Origin: Actinomycetes bacterium
GTDB lineage: Bacteria > Actinomycetota > Coriobacteriia > Coriobacteriales > Eggerthellaceae
Reading direction: 5' to 3'
DNA: 64,000 nucleotides
NCBI GenBank assembly: GCA_023429565.1
Contig: JAEZDJ010000040.1
Location: 39,139-103,138, forward strand
The notes beneath the pieces were generated by a model. The model worked only from the letters and a program-made list of their open reading frames with translations, was not told where the DNA came from and made no database searches. Positions 1 to 8,704 of this stretch are shown piece by piece (the first letter of the stretch is position 1; each line of letters starts with the position of its first letter). Position numbers and translations under genes: made by a program.

Positions 1-1027
1 ATTCCGGTGTCTTTTCGACTTTGTCGTAGCCCGTTCCCAGAATATAGTCTTTGTAGGATCTATTCTGGCCTTTAGCAGAATTCGGCAGGGTCTCTTCATC
101 GAATCCTACGCAATATGTGTGGAGAAAGTCAAGATCAACCTGGTCATTCTTTATGAGCTCATGAGCTATGGCCGCCACAAGAGCCGCATCGGTTCCAGGG
201 TTGATGGGCAGCCACTCGTCAGAATGACCCGTCAGCGAGTCGTTGAAGCGAGGATCGATAACATAAATCTTGCCCTTCGTTTTTTCACGCATAGCAACGT
301 AGTCGTGATGAGAAACCGCACCCCCCTGCCGAGTCTCCGTGGGGCTCGTTCCAAACATAAGAACCAGGTTGGCTTCATTTGCCGCGCTTAAAGTTGAACC
401 AGCACTCACTTTGCTCCCGTAAATGTAGGGGGTTATCCACATCAGCTGGGCCAAGCTGTAATTGCCGTAAAAGGGAAGGAACCCGCCGAGAGCGTTGAGA
501 AGTCGAAACCAAGGACGGGCGGTGACGCCATAATTGCCCGTGCAGTAGTTCATGTATACGGCTTCGTAGCCATAGTTTTCAACGACATCACGATAGTTTT
601 CGACAATTATCTCAATTGCTTCGTCCCAAGAGATTTGCTCGTATTTTCCTTCACCGCGCTTTGTGCCCTCCGCGCGCTTCATGGGATAGTTGATTCGATC
701 AGGATGGTTCACCCAAGCACGATACGAGCGTCCCCGAAGGCATGCTCGAGGCTGGATGTCATCCATATCATTCGTGTCTGCCGAATAGGTTTCAACGCGC
801 ACGATCTCATCGTCTTTGACATGCATCTTGATGGCGCAACGCCCTGGACAATTGATTGCACAATGGTTCCATACAATCTTTTCTTCGGTTTCAGCATGCG
901 CCTGCGGCGCACCGTTGCCGAAAAGCGAATTTGTCGCCGCAGCGGTGCCGCCGACGGCCGCCAAGGCGCCAAGCGCTCCTGTCGTCTTCATAAACGAACG
1001 ACGGCTCATGCTCATGGCATCTGACAT
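1..1027 (-). CDS. Tat-exported molybdopterin oxidoreductase, DMSO reductase family, catalytic subunit (3' end outside window)
   Basis: The frame is open from the ATG at 1027 to the window edge (342 residues), so only the N-terminal part is present. A twin-arginine signal (SRRSFMK, R9-R10) precedes a hydrophobic stretch, which points to export across the membrane. Four cysteines (C56, C60, C64, C96; CX3CX3CX31C) match the [4Fe-4S] ligands of DmsA-type enzymes. The stretch YGNYSLAQ resembles the DmsA region that carries the serine ligand of molybdenum. A G-rich Shine-Dalgarno lies just upstream of the ATG. The substrate cannot be told from this fragment. The gene is divergent from a LuxR-type membrane regulator, as is common for reductases in this lineage. 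Family assignment is firm; function beyond 'anaerobic reductase' is inference. Confidence 0.9.
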   Translation of the reverse strand, partial: MSDAMSMSRRSFMKTTGALGALAAVGGTAAATNSLFGNGAPQAHAETEEKIVWNHCAINCPGRCAIKMHVKDDEIVRVETYSADTNDMDDIQPRACLRGRSYRAWVNHPDRINYPMKRAEGTKRGEGKYEQISWDEAIEIIVENYRDVVENYGYEAVYMNYCTGNYGVTARPWFRLLNALGGFLPFYGNYSLAQLMWITPYIYGSKVSAGSTLSAANEANLVLMFGTSPTETRQGGAVSHHDYVAMREKTKGKIYVIDPRFNDSLTGHSDEWLPINPGTDAALVAAIAHELIKNDQVDLDFLHTYCVGFDEETLPNSAKGQNRSYKDYILGTGYDKVEKTPE

Positions 1028-1453
1028 TACACTCCCCCTTCTCTCTTTTTTCTCCTCGCCCGTCTTCATCGACATCCTTCTTTCGGATCTCGAACATGAC
1101 TCGTCTCTCTCGGGCGCGTACCTTCGCCACTCCAAGAAGCCAGCGAATATCGAACAGCCTCACCATACCCATCCACAGATATCCCGTGTCACATAAAATA
1201 TGCGAATTTGGCATCATGCCTGTTCAAACGCTGTCACATGTTCAAATATGTGACAAAGGAAAGCTCCGTCAAAGCACACCGGGTGGCTCAAAAACTCATG
1301 TCAGAAAGGATTGAGCCATTCGCGAGACATGCCAAATGCGCAATCTGACGGTCACGAACATGTTCCTTCGTCATTGGGCCTGCCGAAGTTCGCTATACTG
1401 CTCACACAGAGCCGGCCCGCTTCAGATTTGTCCAATCGTCACATCAAGGGAGC
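1028..1453. promoter_or_regulatory. Divergent intergenic region with perfect inverted repeat
   Basis: This 426-base gap separates the molybdoenzyme from LuxR-type regulator 1. It holds a perfect inverted repeat, TGTCACAT (1232-1239), 8 bases, ATGTGACA (1248-1255). A third copy of the half-site TGTCACAT lies at 1187-1194, exactly 45 bp upstream of the first. This arrangement suits a dimeric regulator controlling one or both genes. Which protein binds is unknown; the adjacent LuxR-type protein is the simplest guess. I see no gene in the gap. Confidence 0.55.
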
Positions 1454-3061
1454 ATGTTGAAACCAGCACACCTCATGCAGATCTTCAAACCGAACATAAC
1501 CTCAATCGGCTATGCCCTGTTTCTCGCCATCAACGCCGCCGGCGTCTGGGGCGGTGTGTTCCCTTTCCTGCCCATGGAATTCCAAACGCCAGACATAGTT
1601 TTTTGGTTCTTCCTCGCGCAGTCGCTCGCGTTCTCTTTCAGTTACTTCGCCAGCGCCCTCGGGGTGTATTTCTTCCCCGGGCCAACCCGTACATTCTTTG
1701 TCCGACTTGCAAGCATGCCGTACTTCTTGGGATGGTGCTGTCTTATCGCAGCCATCTATCTGGACGATTACGCCTTGATTCTCGTGATGTCAGGCGGCGG
1801 GTTGCTGGGCTTGGGATCAGCCGGGTTCTATATGCTGTGGCAACGGCTGTTCGCCAGTCAAGATTCAGATGAGGGAAATCACGACCTTATCGTTGGCACC
1901 GTGTATGCAACCTTGCTGTATTTCGCTCTCTATCTCATTCCGCGAGCGGTGACGGCGTTTCTCATACCGCTCGTGTTCCTGCCGTTATTCGGCTTGGCCA
2001 TCTCCTTGAAAAGCCGTGAGATAGACCGCAACCAATCCATGTTCGAAGACGTTCCGCGCGAGCATCCCCATGTGTATCGTCGCGTGATTCACGACTACTG
2101 GCGGAGTGCGTTCTGCGTTGGTGCGCTCGGGTTCTGCACAGGCGTCATGCGATCGCTTGCCATTGGAGACCCCCAGATAGGATCTCTCGTGAACTTGTTA
2201 TCGATGGGAGGGTCCCTCGTCGCGGCAGCCGCGTTGCTGGTGCTCTGGCAATTCAAGAACCTCCGCGTCAACGTGGTGTCAGCCTATCGCGTGTTCTTCC
2301 CCTTCGTGATCACGTCGTTTCTCCTGCTGCCGTTTTTGATGGTGACCTATGCCCAATGGCTGGCGGCCATCCTCTATGCGCTCTACAGCGTCGCCATTAT
2401 GCTCATGATGATTCAGTGCGCGCAAGCATCGCGGGACCGAGGAATCAACCCCGTGTTCATCTATGGCTTCTTTGCCGGCATCGTCTACGCCTTGCATGAT
2501 GTCGGATTCATCACGGGAACGTTCGCCGAGCAGATCGATTGGCTGGGCATAGGGCCGCTTGCCATGGTTGCACTGATTGCCGTTTACCTCCTGGGCCTCA
2601 TGTATTTCGTCGGACAGGGAGGGTTTCGCAAGATATTCAGCGCGAACGACGGGGAGAGCATCGAGCTTGTTGCCCTGCGGCCCACCGAGCGCGAGCGCGA
2701 CTCCCGATTCCCAGAGCCTTCGATCAATGCGCGGGAGCAGGCGAAAACCCCCCTCATGGGACAGCGGGTTCCCGCCTCGCGCACAGATCGAGGAAACCGC
2801 GATCAACCCTTCTATCAAGATCGCATCTCGAAGCAGGCGGCAGCCCTCCAACGCCGCTATCGTCTCAGTGCACGGGAAGCCGAAGTCATGGAGCTGATCG
2901 CGCGAGGCAATACCGTCTCACGCATCGCCGAAGACCTCATCGTGTCAGAAAACACCATCCGCACCCACTCGAAACGCATCTATGCCAAATTGGACATTCA
3001 CAAGAAACAGGAGCTGCTTGACCTCATTGACACGTTCAATCCGAGCGACCTTGAAAAGTAG
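1454..3061 (+). CDS. Membrane-spanning LuxR-family transcriptional regulator (no. 1)
   Basis: The N-terminal ~400 residues are strongly hydrophobic, with about 12 putative membrane segments and no recognisable catalytic motif. After a charged linker, a C-terminal LuxR/GerE HTH occupies about residues 468-528 (LSAREAEVMELIARG, then SENTIRTHSKRIYAKL). This architecture is a large family in Eggerthellaceae, presumed to sense a ligand at the membrane and regulate neighbouring reductase genes. The SD AAGGGAG ends one base before the ATG at 1454, so the TTG at 1457 or the ATG at 1475 may be the true start. The gene is divergent from the molybdoenzyme, which is the likely target by position. Confidence 0.85.
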   Translation: MLKPAHLMQIFKPNITSIGYALFLAINAAGVWGGVFPFLPMEFQTPDIVFWFFLAQSLAFSFSYFASALGVYFFPGPTRTFFVRLASMPYFLGWCCLIAAIYLDDYALILVMSGGGLLGLGSAGFYMLWQRLFASQDSDEGNHDLIVGTVYATLLYFALYLIPRAVTAFLIPLVFLPLFGLAISLKSREIDRNQSMFEDVPREHPHVYRRVIHDYWRSAFCVGALGFCTGVMRSLAIGDPQIGSLVNLLSMGGSLVAAAALLVLWQFKNLRVNVVSAYRVFFPFVITSFLLLPFLMVTYAQWLAAILYALYSVAIMLMMIQCAQASRDRGINPVFIYGFFAGIVYALHDVGFITGTFAEQIDWLGIGPLAMVALIAVYLLGLMYFVGQGGFRKIFSANDGESIELVALRPTERERDSRFPEPSINAREQAKTPLMGQRVPASRTDRGNRDQPFYQDRISKQAAALQRRYRLSAREAEVMELIARGNTVSRIAEDLIVSENTIRTHSKRIYAKLDIHKKQELLDLIDTFNPSDLEK

Positions 3062-3116
3062 ATGCGGGCGACACAGGAGAAGCGACCTCTATCGCCCGTT
3101 GAGCATTCGAGGAAAA

Positions 3117-3135
3117 GCGGGCCTATGAAGCCCGC
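3117..3135. terminator. Short hairpin between convergent genes
   Basis: GCGGGC and GCCCGC form a 6-bp stem with a 7-base loop between the stop of the LuxR-type gene and the stop of the SanA-like gene. There is no T-run, so termination is only a possibility. Confidence 0.25.
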
Positions 3136-3185
3136 GGACCACGGTCGCCAGTCCCTCGTCCACTTCCAACGCTAAGTCCTAGGCG

Positions 3186-3866
3186 TCAATCCGTCACGTC
3201 ACCCGACTGATCGAGGCTGATGGGGTCCCCGATATAGGTGGAAGGAGCCTTGAGCAGCGTCTTGAAAAAATCCTTCGTGCGAGCAGGTATTTCGCGAAGA
3301 TCGTACTGCACCTGCTTGTCGTAGGCGTGATAATCGCTGGCAACCCCGATCGCGGACATCCCCAATCCCTGCGCAGAATAGAGCGCCCGATAGAGGTGAT
3401 AGGTCTGCGTTGCTATGACGACGCGCTCGACGCCGAACACGTTCCGCGCGCGATACATGCTTTCGTAGGTGGAGAAGCCGGCGTGGTCGCTGAAGACGTC
3501 CTCAGCGGGGACCCCCTGCGCGACGGCATAGGCTTTCATCGCCTTGACCTCGTTGTAGGATGCCGTTCCATTGTCGCCGCTCATGATGATCTTTGGCGCA
3601 GCACCAGCAAAATAAAGGGAGATGCCGTCATCCAAGCGATCCTGCAGGATGCCCGAGGGAGTGCCGTCCGGCAATACGGAAGCGCCGAGCACGACGATGG
3701 CATCGGCATCGTAAGCCGCCGCCTCGTCGACGCTCACAATGGCATCTTCGGTCACCACGACCGTCGCGATGTTCGTCACCGCGACGACCGCAATGGCCGC
3801 AATGGCGCAGCCGGCCACTATCCCAACCATGCGTCTCAACCATCCATGTCTCTTACGTCTCATCAT
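3186..3866 (-). CDS. SanA/YdcF-like DUF218 membrane-anchored protein
   Basis: This 226-residue protein has a basic N-terminus and one membrane anchor (about residues 11-32), followed by an extracytoplasmic DUF218 domain. Conserved pieces include DADAIVVLGA, the ISLYFAG helix, IIMSGDNG, the E-x-x-x-M region (YNEVKAMKAYAVAQGVP) and TYESMYRARN. SanA of E. coli, of the same family, affects envelope permeability to vancomycin; the biochemical reaction is unclear. ATGs at 3866 and 3863 are both usable, with GAGGT upstream. It sits downstream of apbE on the same strand with 139 bases between, so co-transcription is possible but not shown. Confidence 0.85.
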   Translation of the reverse strand: MMRRKRHGWLRRMVGIVAGCAIAAIAVVAVTNIATVVVTEDAIVSVDEAAAYDADAIVVLGASVLPDGTPSGILQDRLDDGISLYFAGAAPKIIMSGDNGTASYNEVKAMKAYAVAQGVPAEDVFSDHAGFSTYESMYRARNVFGVERVVIATQTYHLYRALYSAQGLGMSAIGVASDYHAYDKQVQYDLREIPARTKDFFKTLLKAPSTYIGDPISLDQSGDVTD

Positions 3867-4005
3867 AGGACCTCGATGATAGCAAATGAGTTAGACATGG
3901 GGCATCCGTCCCATTGAAACTCTACGCCTTCGAAAGGTCCCCTCTACAAATATCGGAAGCCTGTGCACCGACCGCCCGATTTCACACGTGCAGATGCTTT
4001 TACGA

Positions 4006-4941
4006 TTACCGTACATGGAGGGGAATGTCCTCACCGATGGCAGACGTGCCGTAAATGGCACCTTCCGTGGTCACAAAGACTGCCTCGATGCCGGGACGGC
4101 TCTCGACGAACGCAAGGGCCTCGTCAAGGCCCATGATCACAAGCGCCGTGGTGTATCCGTCCCCATCGATGGACGTCTGGGAGACGATGGTCGCAGACAC
4201 GATGTCCGTTTGCGCAGGGAAGCCGGTTCGGGGATCGAGGATATGATGGTACAGCTCGTCACCACATGAAAACGCACGCTCGTAAACACCGCTTGTCACC
4301 ACCGAGGAATCACGCACGGCAAGCGTGGCGAACACGGATTCCGCACCTTGGGCGGAAGAGGGAGCCGGCATGCGGATTCCCACATTCCAAGCAGCGCCGT
4401 CAGGCTTCTCCCCAATCACCAAAACGTTCCCGCCCAGATTGACAATGCCGCTTTTTACCCCGCGCGACACAAGGAGCCGAGAAAGACCATCGGCAATATA
4501 GCCTTTGGCAATGCCCCCCAAATCAAGGGTGGCCTGCGGATCATCGAGCCTCACGGAATCGCCGTCAACGTGCACAGTCCGGTACCCCACGTGCGCAAGC
4601 GCATCCTCGATGGCGTGTTTGTCAGGAATGACTCCCGCTTTGAAATCCCAAAGCCGCACGACGCCGCCCATCGTGATATCGAATAGCCCCTTGCTTTCCT
4701 CGCAGTAGGAAAGGGCGATCTCGATGAAACGGGCCAGCTCGTCCTCAACCGCCACCGGCTTGCCCGCTGCCGCATTGATGCGGGCGAGCTGGCTGTCGGG
4801 ACGCGTCCGAGAGAACAGATGCTCGTAGTGGGCGCAGAGGGCAACGACGTCTGCCAGAACGGTCGGGTCATCGGTGTAGGCACTCACCCTGTTCACCGTG
4901 TTGAATGCGAAGAATTCTTCCGACGAAAGCTCTTCTGCCAT
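4006..4941 (-). CDS. apbE: FAD:protein FMN transferase (ApbE)
   Basis: ApbE uses FAD to attach FMN covalently to a Ser/Thr in D-x-x-[ST]-G-A-[ST] motifs of exported or membrane flavoproteins. Recognisable segments include the LFSRTRPDSQLARIN region, FDITMGGVVRLWDF, DLGGIAKGYIAD and the C-terminal HHILDPRTGFPA with DGYTTALVIMG. The longest frame begins at 5061, but family similarity starts near MAEELSSEEFF, so I place the start at 4941. A GTG at 4953 with GAGAGG upstream is an alternative. There is no obvious lipobox in the chosen form. Likely targets in this window are the tandem FMN lipoprotein 2 kb away and the FMN_bind flavoprotein at 62592. Confidence 0.93.
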   Translation of the reverse strand: MAEELSSEEFFAFNTVNRVSAYTDDPTVLADVVALCAHYEHLFSRTRPDSQLARINAAAGKPVAVEDELARFIEIALSYCEESKGLFDITMGGVVRLWDFKAGVIPDKHAIEDALAHVGYRTVHVDGDSVRLDDPQATLDLGGIAKGYIADGLSRLLVSRGVKSGIVNLGGNVLVIGEKPDGAAWNVGIRMPAPSSAQGAESVFATLAVRDSSVVTSGVYERAFSCGDELYHHILDPRTGFPAQTDIVSATIVSQTSIDGDGYTTALVIMGLDEALAFVESRPGIEAVFVTTEGAIYGTSAIGEDIPLHVR

Positions 4942-5163
4942 AACCGTTTTCACCCTTGCCCTCTCGCAGTGACCGTTACCGTAGCGCAACCATATGGGCA
5001 AGACGCCCGTCGCATGGTGGCATCCTGGCACCCAATCGGATAGTATACGGATATGATGCATGCCTCACGGAGACGCTCTCGAGGTCACCGCGAGTTTCAA
5101 CCTATCCGGCTTGAAAGATCATACAGGAGATACGACCTGACGCCATGCTGAAAGTAGACTGAT

Positions 5164-6711
5164 TTGCGCTTGCGTTCTTATCGAAACAGTGCCGACAAAC
5201 TCGGATTCTCGGACACCGCCACGGCTTTGGCATTCGCCTCGAGCCTTCCTATCGCGCTCCCTTGCCTCGACACCCTCCATATCCTGCTCGAGCCGACAAT
5301 CGACCGCGTGCCGGCCCTCGACATCGGCAGCATGACGTTTGTGTGGACCATGCTTATCGCAGTCATGTTCACCGCGCTCTCCCTGCTGTTCGTCTGCCTG
5401 CTCAAAACCTCCTACCATCGCCTCGGCGCAACAATCGTCAATGCCGGAGGCGTTGCTTATCTGCTGGGCTACGCGGTCCTCACGGCGGTCGCGTTCACAT
5501 CCGACATTCCTCCAACAATCCTGATTGCAGCAGGCCTGTTTCTGGGTTTCGGAGCCACTATCCTGGCGGCAAATTGGCTTTCCCGCGTGCGTTTCCTCGA
5601 TTTCCACTCTTCCTTTTCAGCCCTCATCGTCGCTCTGCTAGCCCTGGCCATAGCGAACGCCGTTGTTCTGTTCTTGCCGCCGGCCATGGGGTCTTCCCTC
5701 CTGTTTGCCCTGGCATGCGTGGGAACCCTAGGAGGCGTCAGGGGCAACCGCCGCCACGATCATCAGAGCCATCAGCCTGCCGAAAGGGAGTCGAACTGGT
5801 GGGACGTCTTTGGGTCGTTCGACCTGTCATTGCTAGAGGGAACGGGCGATTTCAAGCCCCTCGGATCCCGCATCCTGTTCTTTGTCGCCACACCTTTGAT
5901 CATGTTGCTTCTCTTCATCGTCAACCGAACGATGTCGCCCGATGCGTCCGAGCCCTTTTCTCCTCTGCTCATTGGATGCCTGCTTGTGGTCCCCTGTTCC
6001 CTGCCGCTTCTGTCCGTGAAATCAGATCCCGAGCTCATCAACATATCCTATCGCCTCTATCTGCCCCTTCTTGCCTTCCTGACCTTCGCCGTGAATTCAC
6101 TTGTCTCGGACACGACCCTGGGAATCGTGACGAGCGTCGGCATCGATGCCTTCTGCACGCTTTACTTCATGCTCATTAGCGGCATGGTGCTTGCCATGGC
6201 CGGTCGCATGCGGTCCCTCTCGCTTCCGGTCAGCAGCATTCTTCTCATTGGACTCGGCCTGATTGCCTTGCTGTCCTATACGCGCGTTGACGCCGGTGCC
6301 TTGATCTCCTATCAGCGGCATATGCTCATGGCGCTGTTCGTCATGGCGGTCGCCGCCTTGCTTGCCACGCCAGGATCGCGCATGTGGCGCATGATACTCG
6401 AAGGGGTGGACCGCAACGAACGCAATGCCGGAGGACCCTCCTTCGCCGAACGCTGCGACGCGATCGCACAAGAGCATGGCCTCACCGAGCGCGAAGCTGA
6501 AATCCTCGGATATCTCGGTCGGGGGCACAGTGCCGCGTACGTGGCTGAAATGTTGGTGATAGCCGAAAGCACGGCACGCAGCCACCGCAAGAACATCTAT
6601 CGCAAGCTGGGCATCAATTCACGCGAGGAGCTTTTGGAACTGCTTGACAGCCGTTCTGAAAACACGGCCGAGCAGCCTTCGGAGAATCCTGCAACGGGCC
6701 GCGAGGCCTAG
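5164..6711 (+). CDS. Membrane-spanning LuxR-family transcriptional regulator (no. 2)
   Basis: This 515-residue protein has a polytopic N-terminal domain (about residues 15-410) and a LuxR HTH near residues 438-497 (LTEREAEILGYLGRG, then AESTARSHRKNIYRKL). The first usable start is TTG at 5164, because an in-frame TAG lies at 5155; the SD is weak, so the start is uncertain. It is divergent from apbE and directly upstream of the FMN lipoprotein on the same strand, which suggests it controls flavin electron-transfer genes. The signal sensed is unknown. Confidence 0.8.
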   Translation: MRLRSYRNSADKLGFSDTATALAFASSLPIALPCLDTLHILLEPTIDRVPALDIGSMTFVWTMLIAVMFTALSLLFVCLLKTSYHRLGATIVNAGGVAYLLGYAVLTAVAFTSDIPPTILIAAGLFLGFGATILAANWLSRVRFLDFHSSFSALIVALLALAIANAVVLFLPPAMGSSLLFALACVGTLGGVRGNRRHDHQSHQPAERESNWWDVFGSFDLSLLEGTGDFKPLGSRILFFVATPLIMLLLFIVNRTMSPDASEPFSPLLIGCLLVVPCSLPLLSVKSDPELINISYRLYLPLLAFLTFAVNSLVSDTTLGIVTSVGIDAFCTLYFMLISGMVLAMAGRMRSLSLPVSSILLIGLGLIALLSYTRVDAGALISYQRHMLMALFVMAVAALLATPGSRMWRMILEGVDRNERNAGGPSFAERCDAIAQEHGLTEREAEILGYLGRGHSAAYVAEMLVIAESTARSHRKNIYRKLGINSREELLELLDSRSENTAEQPSENPATGREA

Positions 6712-6887
6712 CAAAAGAGCAAAAAGCGTCTCCCCCTTTTCGTCGATAGCAACGAAAATGCCTTGTCAGGCAAGTTCCTCCCTTTTGACTATTCTAAAAT
6801 CCTACTCTTTTTGTATCTTTTACGTGAGGGAAGGTCCAAAGCCTGCTTGGCAGGCGTTGAGTGATTATCGAGAAAAAGGAGGAGACC

Positions 6888-7928
6888 ATGGCACAGCCAC
6901 TCTCACGTAGAAACTTTTTGAAGGGCAGCATCATCATAGCGGCTGGAGCGATCGGAAGCTATGCGCTCGCAGGCTGTACCGGCGCCGGCAACGCAAGCAC
7001 CAATGGCGCTTCAGGCGGCGCAGGCGCCACGTCAGGATCAAGCAAGGTGACTCTTCACCGGGGATATGTTGTAGCCCATGGCGACAAGTGCTTCACGCAA
7101 GTCGTGGTGGCCGTGGATGAAGAGGGCGTCATCAGAGGGGTGGACGTCGACGATTACCAATTCATGAGCGCCACCACCGAGGGTCTTGTGCCCGTTCCCA
7201 ACTCCGACTCGGACTTCTCGGCAGGAATCGTGGAAGGATACCAGCTCGCCTCGAAAAAGGACAACAACGACGTCTATTCGGCCATGATGGCAGAAAAGGC
7301 AGGCTCCACCGTCAAATGGGCAGACTCCATGGCTGCCATCGAAGAGTACGCCGTTGGGAAGAAGCCCGACGACCTGAAGTCAGCAGGACTTGACACCGTG
7401 TCGGGAGCAACTCTGGTGGATGCTCCGAACTACCTTGCAGGAATCGCAGAGGTGGCAGAAAACGATGCCATAGTCAGCGAGGGAACCTTTGATCCAAACA
7501 GCGGCGACGTCGCCCTCGGCCGCATCAATGCGTCGTGCCATGGCACGAAAGCCTTCGGCAATGCCGTGTCGCTCGTGCAGGGCGATTCAATCGTTGCAGC
7601 GAGCATCGACGAGTTCCAGTTCGTCGCCGTGGCTGACAACGTCGTCAGCGTTCCCAACTCCGACGCAGCGTTCGGCACCGAATACTACGTTTCAGGACAG
7701 ACGCTCACCTCGAAGTCGGCCAACAACGAGGCCTACAGTGCAATGCTTGCAGAAAAAGCGGGCTCGACCACTCCGTGGCTGACGTCAATCGAGGCCATTG
7801 AAGGCGCCCTCGCCGGACAGAAGATCTCGGAGGTGTCCATCGACGGTCCCGACGCAGTTTCCGGGGCAACGCTCGTCGACACGGCCAATTACGCCAAAGC
7901 AGCCGTTGCTGCCGCGAAAGCCGTCTAG
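6888..7928 (+). CDS. Tat-exported lipoprotein with two tandem FMN-attachment domains (PplA-like)
   Basis: The 346-residue product starts at ATG 6888 behind a near-perfect SD (AAAGGAGGAG). A twin-arginine motif (LSRRNFLKG) and lipobox (LAGC) mark it as a Tat-exported lipoprotein. After a Ser/Gly-rich linker it contains two homologous repeats, each ending in a flavinylation motif: DTVSGAT (T175) and DAVSGAT (T328). Each repeat also has a YSAM(M/L)AEKAGST segment. The Dxx[ST]GA[ST] motif is the known ApbE target, and PplA of Listeria, which carries two such domains, acts in flavin-based extracellular electron transfer. Sequence identity to PplA is not established here. apbE and a RibU-like gene flank it, which strengthens the reading. 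Confidence 0.8.
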   Translation: MAQPLSRRNFLKGSIIIAAGAIGSYALAGCTGAGNASTNGASGGAGATSGSSKVTLHRGYVVAHGDKCFTQVVVAVDEEGVIRGVDVDDYQFMSATTEGLVPVPNSDSDFSAGIVEGYQLASKKDNNDVYSAMMAEKAGSTVKWADSMAAIEEYAVGKKPDDLKSAGLDTVSGATLVDAPNYLAGIAEVAENDAIVSEGTFDPNSGDVALGRINASCHGTKAFGNAVSLVQGDSIVAASIDEFQFVAVADNVVSVPNSDAAFGTEYYVSGQTLTSKSANNEAYSAMLAEKAGSTTPWLTSIEAIEGALAGQKISEVSIDGPDAVSGATLVDTANYAKAAVAAAKAV

Positions 7929-7969
7929 CAATCCACACGTCGCTTTCCACGCAACAGCGACCTGACTTA

Positions 7970-8006
7970 ACTGCACGGGACCCGTCTTGCACGGGTCCCG
8001 TGCAGT
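7970..8006. terminator. Perfect 16-bp hairpin between FMN lipoprotein and ribU-like gene
   Basis: ACTGCACGGGACCCGT (7970-7985) pairs perfectly with its complement at 7991-8006 around a 5-base loop. No T-run follows on either strand. It may be a processing or attenuation hairpin that lowers expression of the downstream gene rather than a full terminator. Confidence 0.5.
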
Positions 8007-8076
8007 ATACTGGGAGGAAGAAAAAGAGTTGATCCCCGCGGCCTCAAGCACGTGATCACACGTGGGCCAAGGAAGG

Positions 8077-8655
8077 ATGGAAACCGTGACTCCCTTTGAA
8101 GACGGCACCCCTCGACGCTCGTCGAAACAGTTGGTTGCCCTGGTCATACTTATCTTGATGTCCATGGTTCTCAGTTTTGTCGAGTTTCCCCTCATCCCCG
8201 GTGCGGAATGGCTGAAGTACGATGCATCAGGCATCGTCGTGCTCCTCGCTGGCCTTCTTTATAGTCCCTGGATCGGGGCTGCAGTTGCGTTTCTTGCCTG
8301 GATTCCCCATCTGGTCACCAATCCCCTTGGGGCGTTCATGAACATCGCGGCATCGGTTTCTATGGTTGTGGTCATGGGATTGGTCAGCAAAAGGAATCCT
8401 CCCCTCAAAAGGGCGATACTTGGCGTGCTGGCCGGAATCGTTGCTTCGGTGGCCGTCTCCATCTGCATGAATTTCATCGTGACGCCGCTCTACCTGCAAT
8501 CCACGTACGAGGATGTGGTTGCCCTCGTTTTACCGGCCCTGCTCCCCTTCAACCTCGTGAAGGCCACGATCAATGGCATCGTCGCCTTGGTCGCCTACCA
8601 GAAGCTTGAAAGGTTGATTGCAGACGACCCCAAGAACGGACGTGCTCCATCCTGA
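8077..8655 (+). CDS. ribU: ECF transporter S component, RibU-like (riboflavin/flavin)
   Basis: About 192 residues with five to six membrane segments. The features LKYDASGI, the following small-residue helix, and PFNLVKATINGIVALVAYQKL near the C-terminus are typical of RibU-type S components of energy-coupling factor transporters. RibU binds riboflavin; the related Listeria EET locus uses an ECF complex to supply flavin for extracellular flavoproteins. No EcfA or EcfT gene lies in the window. ATG 8077 is 3 bases after AAGGA; GTG 8086 is an alternative with better spacing, and GTG 8062 is less likely. The position directly after the FMN lipoprotein supports a flavin role. Confidence 0.8.
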   Translation: METVTPFEDGTPRRSSKQLVALVILILMSMVLSFVEFPLIPGAEWLKYDASGIVVLLAGLLYSPWIGAAVAFLAWIPHLVTNPLGAFMNIAASVSMVVVMGLVSKRNPPLKRAILGVLAGIVASVAVSICMNFIVTPLYLQSTYEDVVALVLPALLPFNLVKATINGIVALVAYQKLERLIADDPKNGRAPS

Positions 8656-8664
8656 CAGAGAATC

Positions 8665-8696
8665 GTCCTGCCTTGGAACCTGTCCCAAGGCAGGAC
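8665..8696. terminator. Hairpin between convergent ribU-like gene and leuS
   Basis: GTCCTGCCTTGG and CCAAGGCAGGAC form a perfect 12-bp stem with an 8-base loop, placed in the 49-base gap between two convergent stops. It could serve both directions. Confidence 0.6.
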
Positions 8697-8704
8697 TCGT
8701 GCGT

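Noticed and set aside
635..1024. Plus-strand open frames opposite the molybdoenzyme
   Set aside because: They lie antisense to a frame with a Tat signal, Fe-S cysteines and unbroken family similarity, and encode no recognisable protein.
5139..5163. Five-codon mini-ORF (ATG CTG AAA GTA GAC TGA) just before LuxR-type regulator 2
   Set aside because: Its SD is too distant and so short a frame is expected by chance; kept only as a caution about the uncertain TTG start.
7929..8076. FMN riboswitch before the ribU-like gene
   Set aside because: The conserved RFN core segments are not present; there is only the simple hairpin at 7970-8006.
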